From: Erythrobacter litoralis HTCC2594
GTDB taxonomy: Bacteria > Pseudomonadota > Alphaproteobacteria > Sphingomonadales > Sphingomonadaceae
DNA length: 64,000 nucleotides
NCBI RefSeq assembly: GCF_000013005.1
Contig: NC_007722.1
Location: 1,989,501-2,053,500, forward strand
Direction: 5' to 3'
The position numbers and the translations under genes were made by a program. The notes beneath the pieces are model-generated. The model did no database searches. It was not told the origin of the DNA and saw only the letters and a list, made by a program, of their open reading frames with translations. Positions 27,022-35,299 of this stretch are shown here, piece by piece. Each line of letters opens with the position of its first letter. Within the stretch, counting starts at the first letter, position 1.

Positions 27022-27492
27022 TCAGCGGGTGGACGCGCGCCACGCCTCGATCCGGCGACGCGTATTCTCGATCATCGGTTCGGGCAGCGAGTGGCTGGGA
27101 AAGAACCGCGCCTCGATTACTTCGCGCCGGTCGATGGTGGGGTGGATATCGGTTTGCGCGAAAAACAGATAACAGGTGTGGGGAGAGCCGGAGATCGTCT
27201 CTTCCAGCGTGCCCACCAGCTCGACCCTGGGCAAGTCGATCGACAATTCCTCGCTTACTTCCCGCTTCGCTGCATCCGCCGCGTCTTCGCCGGAATTGAC
27301 GCCCCCACCGGGCAGCGCCCAGCTTTGCGGGCCGTAACTGTGGCGCAGCAGGAGCAAGGAGCCATCGAAATCGGTGATGATCACGGAGATACCGTAGAGA
27401 TGCGTTTTGCGCCACATCCGCCAGCGATGACGGACGGCATGCGCAAGCGGCATGAGCGCGCGCTGGACGGAGGCCGGTATCAGGCGAAGCAT
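27022..27492 (-). CDS. Nudix hydrolase
   Basis: 156 residues with an intact Nudix box GGGVNSGEDAADAAKREVSEELSI (G-x5-E-x7-REVxEE) near residues 61-84, preceded by WALP, which binds Mg2+ and the diphosphate. An N-terminal basic helix (RHRWRMWRKTHLYG) leads into the first strand. The nucleotide substrate cannot be told from sequence. It overlaps the end of pgl by 13 bp and is thus its operon partner. Confidence 0.85.
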   Translation of the reverse strand: MLRLIPASVQRALMPLAHAVRHRWRMWRKTHLYGISVIITDFDGSLLLLRHSYGPQSWALPGGGVNSGEDAADAAKREVSEELSIDLPRVELVGTLEETISGSPHTCYLFFAQTDIHPTIDRREVIEARFFPSHSLPEPMIENTRRRIEAWRASTR

Positions 27493-28103
27493 GTCACCGG
27501 CTGACTAACCGATGACAGCAGCCTGGCAACAGGCAAGTCGTTCTCACCCCTCGCCGCCGCTTCGAAGACGGCGCGTTTCTCTTCCGATCCGCCAAGCGTG
27601 AAAAGGATCGCATCGCTGGCGAGCAGGCTCGGCAACGTCAGCGTAACCCGGTCGAACGGCGCGTGGGCGGGGAGCGGATCGGGCGTCAGGCGACGGATGG
27701 CTTGCGGATCGTCCACCTGCGGATCGGTGTTGGGAAAGAGCGAGGCGATATGTCCGTCCGGACCCATGCCGAGCCAGGTAAGCGCGAAGGGCGGGACCTG
27801 CTCCATCACCGTCAAGGTCACGACCTCCGCGCCGACCGGCTCCAACAAAGCGCGCATCTTGCCGGTGTTGGAGGCCTCGTGATCTTCCGGCACGATGCGG
27901 TCGTCGTTGGGCCAGAAGGCAATCCGCGCCCAATCGAGATCTCGCCCGACCAATTCTTCGAGGATCGGGAAAGGCGTGGAACCCCCCGGAATGGTCACGG
28001 GGATCGGGCCATCTGTCGCGGCCAGCGATGCTTGCAGGCTCTTTTCCAACCAGTCCGCAATCGCGGCAGGGGTAGCCTTCTCGATCATCGTGATATTGCT
28101 CAT
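27480..28103 (-). CDS. pgl: 6-phosphogluconolactonase
   Basis: 207 residues of the bacterial DevB/Pgl type: PVTIPGGSTPFPILEEL near residue 35, FWPNDDRIVPEDHEASNTGKM near 84, and LGMGPDGHIASLFPNTD near 111, the classical Pgl signatures. It hydrolyses 6-phosphogluconolactone in the oxidative pentose phosphate or Entner-Doudoroff route. No zwf or edd is nearby. It overlaps the Nudix gene downstream. Confidence 0.9.
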   Translation of the reverse strand: MSNITMIEKATPAAIADWLEKSLQASLAATDGPIPVTIPGGSTPFPILEELVGRDLDWARIAFWPNDDRIVPEDHEASNTGKMRALLEPVGAEVVTLTVMEQVPPFALTWLGMGPDGHIASLFPNTDPQVDDPQAIRRLTPDPLPAHAPFDRVTLTLPSLLASDAILFTLGGSEEKRAVFEAAARGENDLPVARLLSSVSQPVTCFA

Positions 28104-28115
28104 CGGGTCGTCATA

Positions 28116-28147
28116 ACGAAAAGACCGCGCGGGAACATCCCGCGCGG
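28116..28147 (-). terminator. Intrinsic terminator of dps
   Basis: A perfect 10-bp stem with a 3-nt loop (CCGCGCGGGA-ACA-TCCCGCGCGG, 28125-28147) is followed, on the minus strand, by TCTTTTCGTT. It lies just after the dps stop and before the pgl start. Confidence 0.8.
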
Positions 28148-28175
28148 CCCGAATTCGTATCCGTGGAGCCTCGGT

Positions 28176-28637
28176 TCAGCCCAGCGTACTCTTGAGGAAC
28201 CAGATCCGCTCCTCGGTCTCGTCCGTGAGATCGTCGAGAATGCCGTCGGTGGCATTGTCGCCCGCATCTTCGGCAAGCCCCTTCAGCTTCTTCAGCCGCT
28301 CGAGCACCTTCACGTTGTCGTCGTGCAGTTCCTGCACCATCGCATCGGCGGAAAGGTCGGTCGCGTCCTGGTCCTTGATCCGCGTATTGGCCGCGACCGA
28401 TCCGATCGATGTCAGTGTCGTCGCATCGTTCTTGCGGACGCGCTCGCCGATCATGTCGATCCGGTCGCGCACTTCGACGGCCTGCTCGTCGAACAACAGG
28501 TGCAGATCACGGAAGCGCGAACCCTTGACGTGCCAGTGGAAATTCTTGGCTTTGGTGTAAAGCGCGAAGTGATCGGCCAGCAAGCCATTGAGTTCGCTGA
28601 CCAACGCCGCTTTCGAATTATCGCCTTGAGTGGACAT
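28176..28637 (-). CDS. dps: Dps-family ferritin-like DNA-protection protein
   Basis: 153 residues from ATG 28637 behind AGGAAACA. The inter-subunit ferroxidase site is visible: AKNFHWHVKGSRFRDLHLLFDEQ supplies His, His and Asp, and VRDRIDMIGERV follows. The fold is a four-helix bundle forming a 12-mer that oxidises Fe2+ with H2O2 and shields DNA in stationary phase. An intrinsic terminator follows; a ~105-bp gap upstream holds its promoter, with an ATAG-N18-CTAT inverted motif of unknown meaning. Confidence 0.93.
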   Translation of the reverse strand: MSTQGDNSKAALVSELNGLLADHFALYTKAKNFHWHVKGSRFRDLHLLFDEQAVEVRDRIDMIGERVRKNDATTLTSIGSVAANTRIKDQDATDLSADAMVQELHDDNVKVLERLKKLKGLAEDAGDNATDGILDDLTDETEERIWFLKSTLG

Positions 28638-28742
28638 GGTGTGTTTCCTGTATTTTTTTTGGTTTCGGTTACCACGATATAACGGCCGCACGACCGTGTG
28701 GTTTCCCGATCAATAGACATCACCCTGATCGATTCTATCGAT

Positions 28743-29297
28743 TTATATGATACCTCGTGCCGCCAGGCCGACCGCGACGGCCGCGATGGCGAGCAGCGCG
28801 GCCAGCACGAAGCGGATCAGGCGCAATGGCAGCGCCTTCTCCAATCCGGCTCCCATCACCCAACCGAGCACCAGCGCCGCCGCGCCTCCCAGCGCACCTC
28901 CCGCTGCGGCGAGCCAAGGCAGTGCCGTCGCCACTGCCAGCGCAAAGACGATGAAACGCCCCGCATCGCCGATCTGGCGGGCCAGAAGGACGATGAAAGC
29001 CGCGATGACCGAATGGGTCGGCTCGGCCGGCGCCTGCTCGCGATTGGGCCAGGCCAGCTCGAAAGCCGCCGCCGCGAGCGCGAAGGCGACGAGCATCTGC
29101 TTGGCCGCCGGAAAGAGGAGGTCGGCAATGAGGGTCCCGGCCCAGGCCATTGCACCGGCAGAGATCGTGGCAGCAACAACGCCCGCAACGACCAGCCCCG
29201 GCCCGGTCCGCCCCGCCAGTCGCGCCACCAGCAACTGGTCGCGCGCGCCCAGCGATACCAGCAGCACCAATGCGAAGCCGAACAGGAAAGATGACAC
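28743..29297 (-). CDS. GDT1/TMEM165-like integral membrane protein (divergent)
   Basis: 184 residues with about six hydrophobic spans in two repeats. Repeat 1 has LLVSLGARDQLLVARLAG and repeat 2 has LLARQIGDAGRFIVFAL, at the positions where GDT1-family Mn2+/Ca2+ transporters carry ExGD(K/R)(T/S). The first motif has lost the Glu and Gly-Asp order (LGARDQ), the second keeps GD. I infer a divergent branch of this cation-exporter family. It lies alone between dps and a divergent SDR gene. Confidence 0.55.
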   Translation of the reverse strand: MSSFLFGFALVLLVSLGARDQLLVARLAGRTGPGLVVAGVVAATISAGAMAWAGTLIADLLFPAAKQMLVAFALAAAAFELAWPNREQAPAEPTHSVIAAFIVLLARQIGDAGRFIVFALAVATALPWLAAAGGALGGAAALVLGWVMGAGLEKALPLRLIRFVLAALLAIAAVAVGLAARGII

Positions 29298-29395
29298 GAC
29301 GTCCGCCCCTCTCGTTCGCCGCAGGGCTTCTTCCCTCCAGCGCCGCCATGCGATAGCAGTCGTGTCTTAAGCCAAGATCAGTCGGGAGAGCGAGC

Positions 29396-30190
29396 ATGAA
29401 GTTGGAACAAGGCCACGCGGCTATCGTGACCGGGGGCGCATCGGGGCTCGGCCATGCCAGTGTCGTGGCGTTGGCCGAGGCGGGCTTCAAGGTTGCGATC
29501 TTCGACATCAACACCGATGAAAGCCCGGCCAAGGCCGATGCGATCGGCGGGACTTTTCATCACGTCGACATCACCGACGAGCAATCGGTGGTCGACGGTT
29601 TCGAGGCGGCCCGCGCGGCGCATGGCCAGGAACGGGTGACCGTCCACTGCGCGATGACCAGCAAGCGCGGCAAGACCATCGGCTGGGACAAGGAAGCCGG
29701 CCGCTACAAGAAGCTGCCGACCGAGGATTACGCCTTCGGCGCGGAGGGCGTACTCGTTTCAAGCTTTCGCATCGCCAGCCATTCGGCGCTCGGGATGGCG
29801 AACAGCGAGCCCGTGACCGCGGACGGTGAGCGCGGGGCGATTATCCTGACCGCCAGCGTCGCGGCGCAGGATGGGCAGATCGGGCAGGTGATCTACGGCA
29901 GCTGCAAGAGCGGCGTGAACGGCCTTGTCCTGCCGATGGCGCGCGATTTGATGGACCTGGGCATTCGCGTCAATTCGATCATGCCCGGCATCTTTGCGAC
30001 TCCGCTCATGCTCGGCATGAAGGACCGCAACCCGCAGATGTGGGACCAGCTCAATGCCAGCGTTCCCTTCCCCAAGCGGCTCGGCCATCCGGAGGAGTTC
30101 GCCAGCCTCGTCCTCGAAATCGTTCGCAACGGCTATATCAACGGGCACCAGTTCCGGCTCGACGGGGCAATCCGGATGCCGCCGAAATAG
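29396..30190 (+). CDS. Short-chain dehydrogenase/reductase (HSD10-like)
   Basis: 264 residues. The cofactor motif TGGASGLG near residue 13, an Asp at the end of beta-2 (FDIN, favouring NAD), and a catalytic set Ser in ILTASVAA plus YGSCK are present. The C-terminal GQQFRLDGAIRMPPK-type end resembles type-10 hydroxyacyl-CoA dehydrogenases acting on 3-hydroxyacyl- or 2-methyl-3-hydroxybutyryl-CoA. An atypical insert replaces the NNAG motif (TVHCAMTSKRGKTIG), so the substrate may differ. GGGAGAG upstream supports the start. Confidence 0.8.
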   Translation: MKLEQGHAAIVTGGASGLGHASVVALAEAGFKVAIFDINTDESPAKADAIGGTFHHVDITDEQSVVDGFEAARAAHGQERVTVHCAMTSKRGKTIGWDKEAGRYKKLPTEDYAFGAEGVLVSSFRIASHSALGMANSEPVTADGERGAIILTASVAAQDGQIGQVIYGSCKSGVNGLVLPMARDLMDLGIRVNSIMPGIFATPLMLGMKDRNPQMWDQLNASVPFPKRLGHPEEFASLVLEIVRNGYINGHQFRLDGAIRMPPK

Positions 30191-30206
30191 AGGTCATCGC
30201 ACCGGC

Positions 30207-30452
30207 TCAAATGCACCAGTCGAACTGGGGACCTGTATCGTTGCGACCGCGCGCGGCGATCAGGCGGGCGTGTTGCGCAAGGATCGTCTTGCTGCCGGTA
30301 TTGCTGCACAGGAACGGCAGGAGCCCGTGAACAATGCACCCGATGCCTGCGCGCACGAGCGGGAAGCCAAAGCTCCATGCTACCTGCAGGTGTTCCAGAT
30401 AGGTCTCGCCGACACTGCCGGGGTGTTCTGTAAAAAGTCGCATGATCGGCAA
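30207..30452 (-). CDS. DUF6356 small membrane protein
   Basis: 81 residues. MRLFTEHPGSVGETYLEHLQVAWSFG followed by a hydrophobic LVRAGIGCIVHGLLPFLC is the pattern of DUF6356, a small one-span family frequent in sphingomonads. It starts 5 bp after the YeiH stop, making it the last gene of the AKR-GMC-FkbM-YeiH operon. Function unknown. Confidence 0.65.
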   Translation of the reverse strand: MPIMRLFTEHPGSVGETYLEHLQVAWSFGFPLVRAGIGCIVHGLLPFLCSNTGSKTILAQHARLIAARGRNDTGPQFDWCI

Positions 30453-30457
30453 ATCTC

Positions 30458-31522
30458 CTAAAGCAAATGTGCAGCGGCCAGCGCCGCCACGAAGGCGGTC
30501 AAGGTCGTGACGATGACGGGGCCGAAACTGCGCATATTATGGGCAAGCAGACCGGCAAGATTGGATTTTATCGCCGCGGCGGTGACGGCAAACAGCAGCA
30601 GCAACCGCGCGGCGTCCGAAGCCGCTGCGGTCACGGCGGGCGGCAGCGCGACCAAGCTGCCGAGCGCCACAAGCATGACGAAACCGACGATGAACCACGG
30701 CAGCGCTTGCGAGAACGAAAGGCTGCGGGCACCGCTATTCGTATCGCGGGAGCGACCAAGAGCGATCGATACCAGCACCAAAACCGGCACCAGCATCGCC
30801 ACGCGCGACAATTTGACCACCGTTGCAACCTCGCCCGCGCCCTCCGAATAGGCGAACCCGCCGCCGATGGCCTGTGCGACATCATGGATCGAAGCGCCGA
30901 TGAGGAATCCGGCCTGCGTATCGGTGAGACCCAGCAACGAGGCGATCGCCGGATAGAACGTCATGGCCGTTGCACTGGCGATCGTGGTGCCGAGCAGGAC
31001 GATGGTGAATTGCTCGGAGCTGATCCGTTTCTCGCCGATGATGGACCACAGCGCGAGCGCCGCCGAAGCACCGCAAATCGCGGTCGCGCCGCCCGCGAGC
31101 AAGCCGAACATCATGTCTTGGCGCAGAAGGCGGGCAGCGAGAAGCCCGGCAGCGATCACGACAGCCATGATCCCGAGCAGCGTCGCGAACGGGACGAATC
31201 CAAGACCTGCGATTTCTCCGAAGGTGATCCTCAGACCAATGAGCACGATCCCGATCCGCAGGAGCGTTTGCGAAGCGAAATCTAGCCCCGGCTGCAAGCG
31301 CCGGTCGCTATTGGTGAAGCTGAGCGCGAAGCCGATCAGCAGGCCCATCAGCACGGCAGGCGGGCCATAGTGCTCGCTCAACCATAGGGCCGCGAGAGAG
31401 GCGACGAGCACCAGTCCCAGGCCCGGCAGGTAGGATGCCAGGCTGCGCTGCGGCGGGCTGTCGGCGAGTTGCAGCTCCCCGAAGAGATCCGCCATGTAGT
31501 AGCTGTCGGGGCCCTTGCTCAC
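30458..31522 (-). CDS. YeiH/UPF0324-family putative anion (sulfate) exporter
   Basis: 354 residues with about ten membrane segments. Signature blocks are GLGLVLVASLAALWLSEHYG, LRIGIVLIGLRITFGEI, GGATAICGASAALALWSIIGEK and FLIGASIHDVAQAIGGGFAYS, characteristic of the UPF0324 family. The family includes proteins proposed to export sulfate or sulfite from taurine and sulfoacetate catabolism; no such catabolic genes are here. It is separated by 4 bp from the FkbM gene upstream. Confidence 0.82.
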   Translation of the reverse strand: MSKGPDSYYMADLFGELQLADSPPQRSLASYLPGLGLVLVASLAALWLSEHYGPPAVLMGLLIGFALSFTNSDRRLQPGLDFASQTLLRIGIVLIGLRITFGEIAGLGFVPFATLLGIMAVVIAAGLLAARLLRQDMMFGLLAGGATAICGASAALALWSIIGEKRISSEQFTIVLLGTTIASATAMTFYPAIASLLGLTDTQAGFLIGASIHDVAQAIGGGFAYSEGAGEVATVVKLSRVAMLVPVLVLVSIALGRSRDTNSGARSLSFSQALPWFIVGFVMLVALGSLVALPPAVTAAASDAARLLLLFAVTAAAIKSNLAGLLAHNMRSFGPVIVTTLTAFVAALAAAHLL

Positions 31523-31526
31523 GCCG

Positions 31527-32228
31527 CTAATTCCGTGTTGCCATCAGGTGGGACGGATCGGTCCAGCGCAAGCGGAAACCGGACGCTTTCAGCGTCTGTG
31601 TCAGCCGCTTGGGCACATCGGCCCTGCCTCGCCGTGCGAGCGTCTGGAAATGCACCTCGATGGCCACGGTGCGAAGCGATGGCGACCTGAGAACGTCACC
31701 CAGTCCCTCGACCGCTTCGAATTCGAAGCCCTCGACATCGATCTTGACGACATTGGGCGGGTATCGGTCTGCCAATGCGTCGCCGCGCCTGACCTTTACC
31801 ATCTGGCCCACCATGCCGGTGTCGGAGCCGACATCGCTCAGCCCTTCATTGGCCGATGCGCCATCAGTGCTGAGAAAGAAATCCGCCTCGCCGTTTTCGT
31901 TCGAGAGCGCGATCTCTTCGACAACCACATTGTCGATTCCATCCACCGCAGCGCGGAGATCGGGCAGGCTGGAGGGAGAAGGCTCGAAGGCGATCACCTT
32001 TCCACCGGGCCCGACCCAGGCGGCAAACTGCGGCGCATAGTGGCCGACATTTGCGCCCACGTCCCAGACAGTATCACCGGGCTGGATGGCAGTTTTAAGC
32101 GCACTGTCGAAAGCCTGCTCGTAATCGATCCGGAAAAGGGTGCGATAGGCCCGCTGCAGCGGCCGCAATATGCCGAGCCGCTGGCCGATCCGGCGCACCC
32201 GCATGATCCAGCTGCTTGAATAGTCCAC
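31527..32228 (-). CDS. FkbM-family SAM-dependent methyltransferase
   Basis: 233 residues. SAM-binding motif I is VWDVGANVGHYAPQFA near residue 53, with VIAFEPSPSS as motif II and VVKIDVEGFEFEAVEGL as the characteristic FkbM motif. FkbM enzymes O-methylate sugars or secondary metabolites. It sits 18 bp behind a GMC oxidoreductase gene, so the operon may modify a glycan or glycolipid head group (inference). Confidence 0.82.
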   Translation of the reverse strand: MDYSSSWIMRVRRIGQRLGILRPLQRAYRTLFRIDYEQAFDSALKTAIQPGDTVWDVGANVGHYAPQFAAWVGPGGKVIAFEPSPSSLPDLRAAVDGIDNVVVEEIALSNENGEADFFLSTDGASANEGLSDVGSDTGMVGQMVKVRRGDALADRYPPNVVKIDVEGFEFEAVEGLGDVLRSPSLRTVAIEVHFQTLARRGRADVPKRLTQTLKASGFRLRWTDPSHLMATRN

Positions 32229-32246
32229 CTGGCGTCTCGTCTCTCG

Positions 32247-33779
32247 CTATCGGCCTTGCCGCCGCGAGGCGCGACCATGCTGTGCCGCCAGCCGCATGGC
32301 AAGCAGCAGCGCCGTCATGGTCGGATTTGCTCCCCCGCCTGATGGTAGTACCGAGGTGCCGACCAGTTGTACGCGCGGCTCTGCAAACAGGCGCAGGTCG
32401 GCATCGACCACGCCATCGGCAGCACTCGCGGCCATGCGCGTCGATCCGGTCGGATGGTAGATGCCGCCCGAATGCACGAGGGCCTGCTCGACACCGGCAC
32501 GCGGGAAACGCTCGAATGTGCCGAGACCGGCCAGCTCGCCTCGGTCCCAGTGCCGTTCGAAAATATCGGCAAGTGCGTGCAGTTGCTCCACATCGGCGGG
32601 CGTCACCGTCCAGTCGATGGCAGGGAGAGGCGTGCCATGTGCGTCGGATAGCGTGTCGCTGAGCGTGATCCGGCTGTCGCGCTCATGCCCTTGCTCGATC
32701 ACGCAATGCACGACGAGGTCTGCGCCGTCCGGGAAAAGCTGGCGTTTGTCGGCAAACCGCCATTTCACAGCGCGCGCCAACCACGGCAGGTCGCGCAAAA
32801 GGCCCGCGACTGCGCCGCCGGATGGCATGGTGCCGCGCTGCACGGCCTGCATGGCGGCGCGCAAGTGGTCGAACCCTGTGTCGCCGTCGGTCGCATAGCC
32901 AACGTGAACGAAGCCGGGCCGCACGGTCTCGCGAAGCGGCGTCTCCGGCGCCAATTCGAAACGCAGGTTGCGCATCATCCCCGACCGGGCGAAGCGGAAG
33001 CCGAAAAGGCGGTTCAGCGCCACGCGATCACGCGGCACTATGCGCCCGACCTCGACCGACAGATGGTCACCGAAGGTTCGCCCGAGCAGCGGCGACATCC
33101 TGGAGACCGCGCCGTCCATGGCGCGGTCGAGCAGGAGGGCCAGCCGCGTCGTCTCGATTGCGCCCGCTGCGATGATGACCTTCGAAGCGTGGATCACATG
33201 CCACGCATTTGGTCTCGCAATCTCTACGCGGATCGCATCAGCCTCCGACGCAAGATTGGTGACGACATTTTCCAGCGCGACGCTGCACGTGTCGCTCCGG
33301 CGCACCTCGCCTTCGAGCAATTTCCACACGTTGCGCTTGGCGAAGGGCGGCCATTTCGCGAGGCGCGGTACCATGTCCGGCCCGTCCAGCATCGGATCAC
33401 TTCCGTGGTACGTACCTGGATCGAGGCCGAAGAGCTGTTCGACCTCGCCGATGAAAGGCGCAAGCTCTTCCGACGATACCGGCCACCCGGTCATATCGGC
33501 AGGCTGGAACGGGATCAAAGCCCCGCCCCAGCGGGTCGAGGTGCCGCCGAGCCCGCGAAAGCGGCCCAGATCGGCCCCATCGTATCTGTCTCCGCGCTGC
33601 TCGACAGCATTCAGGGGATGGGTGTCGCCAGCCTGCGACCACCCGCCCGAATCAAGGCACAGCACCGGCTTTCCGGTCGTTTCCGCCAGCTTCACCGCCA
33701 GCGGCAAACCGATCGTCCCCGCGCCGATAACAAGCGTTTCTACGCGCTCTGGCAGCGGCGCATCCGGCTCGACGATCAT
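32247..33779 (-). CDS. GMC-family FAD-dependent oxidoreductase
   Basis: 510 residues. The Rossmann motif VIGAGTIGLPLAVKL is near residue 18, and the GMC signature region GLGGTSTRWGGALIPF follows near 75. The C-terminal His/Asn pair lies in HSGGIYHPTGSTRM and GGGANPTMTALLLAMRLA. Members oxidise alcohols or sugars. Its ATG overlaps the aldo/keto reductase stop by 4 nt, so the two act in one operon and could work on the same sugar-like alcohol. No signal peptide is seen, so it is cytoplasmic or membrane-peripheral. Confidence 0.85.
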   Translation of the reverse strand: MIVEPDAPLPERVETLVIGAGTIGLPLAVKLAETTGKPVLCLDSGGWSQAGDTHPLNAVEQRGDRYDGADLGRFRGLGGTSTRWGGALIPFQPADMTGWPVSSEELAPFIGEVEQLFGLDPGTYHGSDPMLDGPDMVPRLAKWPPFAKRNVWKLLEGEVRRSDTCSVALENVVTNLASEADAIRVEIARPNAWHVIHASKVIIAAGAIETTRLALLLDRAMDGAVSRMSPLLGRTFGDHLSVEVGRIVPRDRVALNRLFGFRFARSGMMRNLRFELAPETPLRETVRPGFVHVGYATDGDTGFDHLRAAMQAVQRGTMPSGGAVAGLLRDLPWLARAVKWRFADKRQLFPDGADLVVHCVIEQGHERDSRITLSDTLSDAHGTPLPAIDWTVTPADVEQLHALADIFERHWDRGELAGLGTFERFPRAGVEQALVHSGGIYHPTGSTRMAASAADGVVDADLRLFAEPRVQLVGTSVLPSGGGANPTMTALLLAMRLAAQHGRASRRQGR

Positions 33780-34579
33780 CCCGCTGGCTCGGCGATCGGG
33801 GCGTATTGCGCGAGGCGTTCGCGCCTGGTGGTGCTGACGATAACCGCACCGGTCCGGTTGCGTTCGAGCGCCTTGGCGAGAATTCCCGGCACGTTGGCAT
33901 GCCGCGCGCGCTGCAGGCCGGCCGAGACATAGCCGTAGGTAATCTGCATCGCGCGCGCGCCCAGCGCCCTGTCCGCCTCGTGACGGTCGAGGCTATCGGC
34001 CAGTTGCAGCACTGAGCCGAGGCCCGGCGTATCGTTCAGGATCGGCGCGATAAGCTCGGGCAGCCCCGCCATGCCGAACCATCCGACCTTTCCGGCGGCA
34101 CGGCAGTCTTCCAGCCAGCGGAGCCATTCATCGGTGGCGAGCAGCGCCAGTTCGGGTTCGTGGAGCAAGAGCAGCTCGACCCGCTCTCGACCCAATCGAG
34201 CGAGGCTGCCGTCGAGCGAGCGCTTCGCGCGATCGAGTGCAAAGTCGAGCGACGGCTTGCTGATCGCAGGGACCACGCGGCCGGCGGCCTTGCGCGCGAA
34301 AACCTGCCAGGTCGGCTGCGCCTCGCCGCCCGGCGAATGCAGGCCAACCTTGGTCGCAACGGTCACATGCTCATGCCGCGCCAGCACCGGCGCGAGATCG
34401 CGCTCGGCATGGCCGAAGCCATAATAGGGTGCCGTATCGAAATGCGTGAAGCCTCGGGCGATGGCCTCTTCCAAGAGCGACCCGCGATTGCGTCGCCCAC
34501 GGACATTGAACAGGCCCGAAGTCCCGAACACGAAACGCGAGACGGTGAGGTCGGTGTCGGGAAGCGTTACGGTCCGCAT
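33776..34579 (-). CDS. Aldo/keto reductase
   Basis: 267 residues. Catalytic-type motifs are GFTHFDTAPYYGFGHAERDL (Asp/Tyr), VATKVG (Lys) and ELLLLHEPEL (His). The ATG at 34579 is chosen. The frame extends to a TTG at 34621, but that extension (ASLHPLHD…) is simply the tRNA-derived att repeat and cannot be native. The ATG lies only 20 nt beyond the att core, with no Shine-Dalgarno between, so the gene must once have been read with or from the tRNA-Gly region before the island inserted. First gene of the five-gene minus-strand operon. Confidence 0.83.
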   Translation of the reverse strand: MRTVTLPDTDLTVSRFVFGTSGLFNVRGRRNRGSLLEEAIARGFTHFDTAPYYGFGHAERDLAPVLARHEHVTVATKVGLHSPGGEAQPTWQVFARKAAGRVVPAISKPSLDFALDRAKRSLDGSLARLGRERVELLLLHEPELALLATDEWLRWLEDCRAAGKVGWFGMAGLPELIAPILNDTPGLGSVLQLADSLDRHEADRALGARAMQITYGYVSAGLQRARHANVPGILAKALERNRTGAVIVSTTRRERLAQYAPIAEPAG

Positions 34580-34598
34580 CGCGGGCCGCGTTACATCA

Positions 34599-34616
34599 TG
34601 GAGCGGGTGAAGGGAA
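34599..34616. repeat. att site, distal (tRNA-Gly 3' fragment)
   Basis: 18-bp exact copy of positions 39928-39945. Flanking bases diverge at once on both sides (CA before and GCC after, versus GC and TCG at the tRNA copy), which defines the crossover core. Confidence 0.92.
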
Positions 34617-34676
34617 GCCAATACGTCGGATAAACAATTGAAATCATTTTATTTTTGAAAATCCGAGAAACAAAAA

Positions 34677-34698
34677 GGCCCCCAAACTGGCCCCCACA
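34677..34698. repeat. Left-end GGCCCCC motifs (possible integrase arm sites)
   Basis: GGCCCCCAAA at 34677-34686 and GGCCCCCACA at 34689-34698, two tandem copies about 60-80 bp inside the distal att core. The same motif is found three times near the tRNA end. Confidence 0.6.
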
Positions 34699-34924
34699 AG
34701 CCCGCGCTTCTGTGGAAAATCCCGGGATTGAGAGGGACAATTGCGCCCATCGCCGTGCTTCGCAATTAGCCTGCTAGCTTTCAGTTGTCACCGGTAAGAT
34801 TGGCAACTCGTACGTGAGTGGAGCGCAGCCTTAACAGGTCGCAAAAATAGAAATTCGGCGGATCGCAAACAACTCACTCTTCGACTGAATATTATCATCT
34901 TGATTCATATGTTTATGAAACTGT

Positions 34925-35044
34925 GAGTTGCCCACGGCTCAGCGCAAACCCGCTCTACTCGTAGACGGGTCGATTCCGCCCAAAACGCTATTTCATATAA
35001 ATATCATAGACTTATGCCCCGAATTCGCGGGGTAGGGTGTGCTC
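34925..35044. repeat. Left 120-bp inverted repeat of the mer cassette
   Basis: Aligns without gaps to the reverse complement of 38293-38412, with 99 of 120 positions identical by hand count. The best-conserved parts are the inner 27-bp end starting CCCGAATTC and ending GTGTGCTC, and CGGGTCGATTCCGCCCAAA in the middle. It contains internal palindromes such as CCCCGAATTCGCGGGG. Confidence 0.88.
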
Positions 35045-35299
35045 GCCAGATTCCCATTTGCGCGCGGTTTACCCATCATTTGCTGAAACCTCGGTTCAGT
35101 CATTCCGGAAAACATCTGCCGTAAAATAGCCGCGCGGCGATTGAGCGCTCTAGGTGGCAGCTTTGCGCCCCAATTCTGGTCGTAGGCCGCACATTGCAAG
35201 GTGCCCGAAAGCGGACCGCTTGCTTTTCTGATCCGGCAGGCTGCGCCAATTTTGAGTGCTGGGTGGAAACCCGTTGGTCTGTAGCTTGAATTCGCTGGG

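Larger units (their letters stand above)
34617..35299. other. Non-coding left end of the island
   Basis: About 680 bp without a credible gene between the distal att site and merR. It is clearly richer in A/T than the flanking chromosome up to about 35,020. It contains the GGCCCCC motifs, CAACTC/GAGTTG motifs at 34804, 34870 and 34925, and the left 120-bp inverted repeat. Between the repeat and merR (35045-35299) I see no recognisable element. Confidence 0.7.

Noticed and set aside
28638..28742. OxyR-type site upstream of dps
   Set aside because: An ATAG-N18-CTAT arrangement is present, but the ATAG-N7-CTAT-N7-ATAG-N7-CTAT spacing required for OxyR does not fit.
34599..34616. A second, truncated tRNA gene
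   Set aside because: Only 18 bp match the tRNA 3' end; no anticodon or D arm is present. It is an att site.
34580..34621. N-terminal extension of the aldo/keto reductase to a TTG at 34621
   Set aside because: The extra residues are the translation of the tRNA-derived att repeat; the ATG at 34579 gives the normal AKR length.
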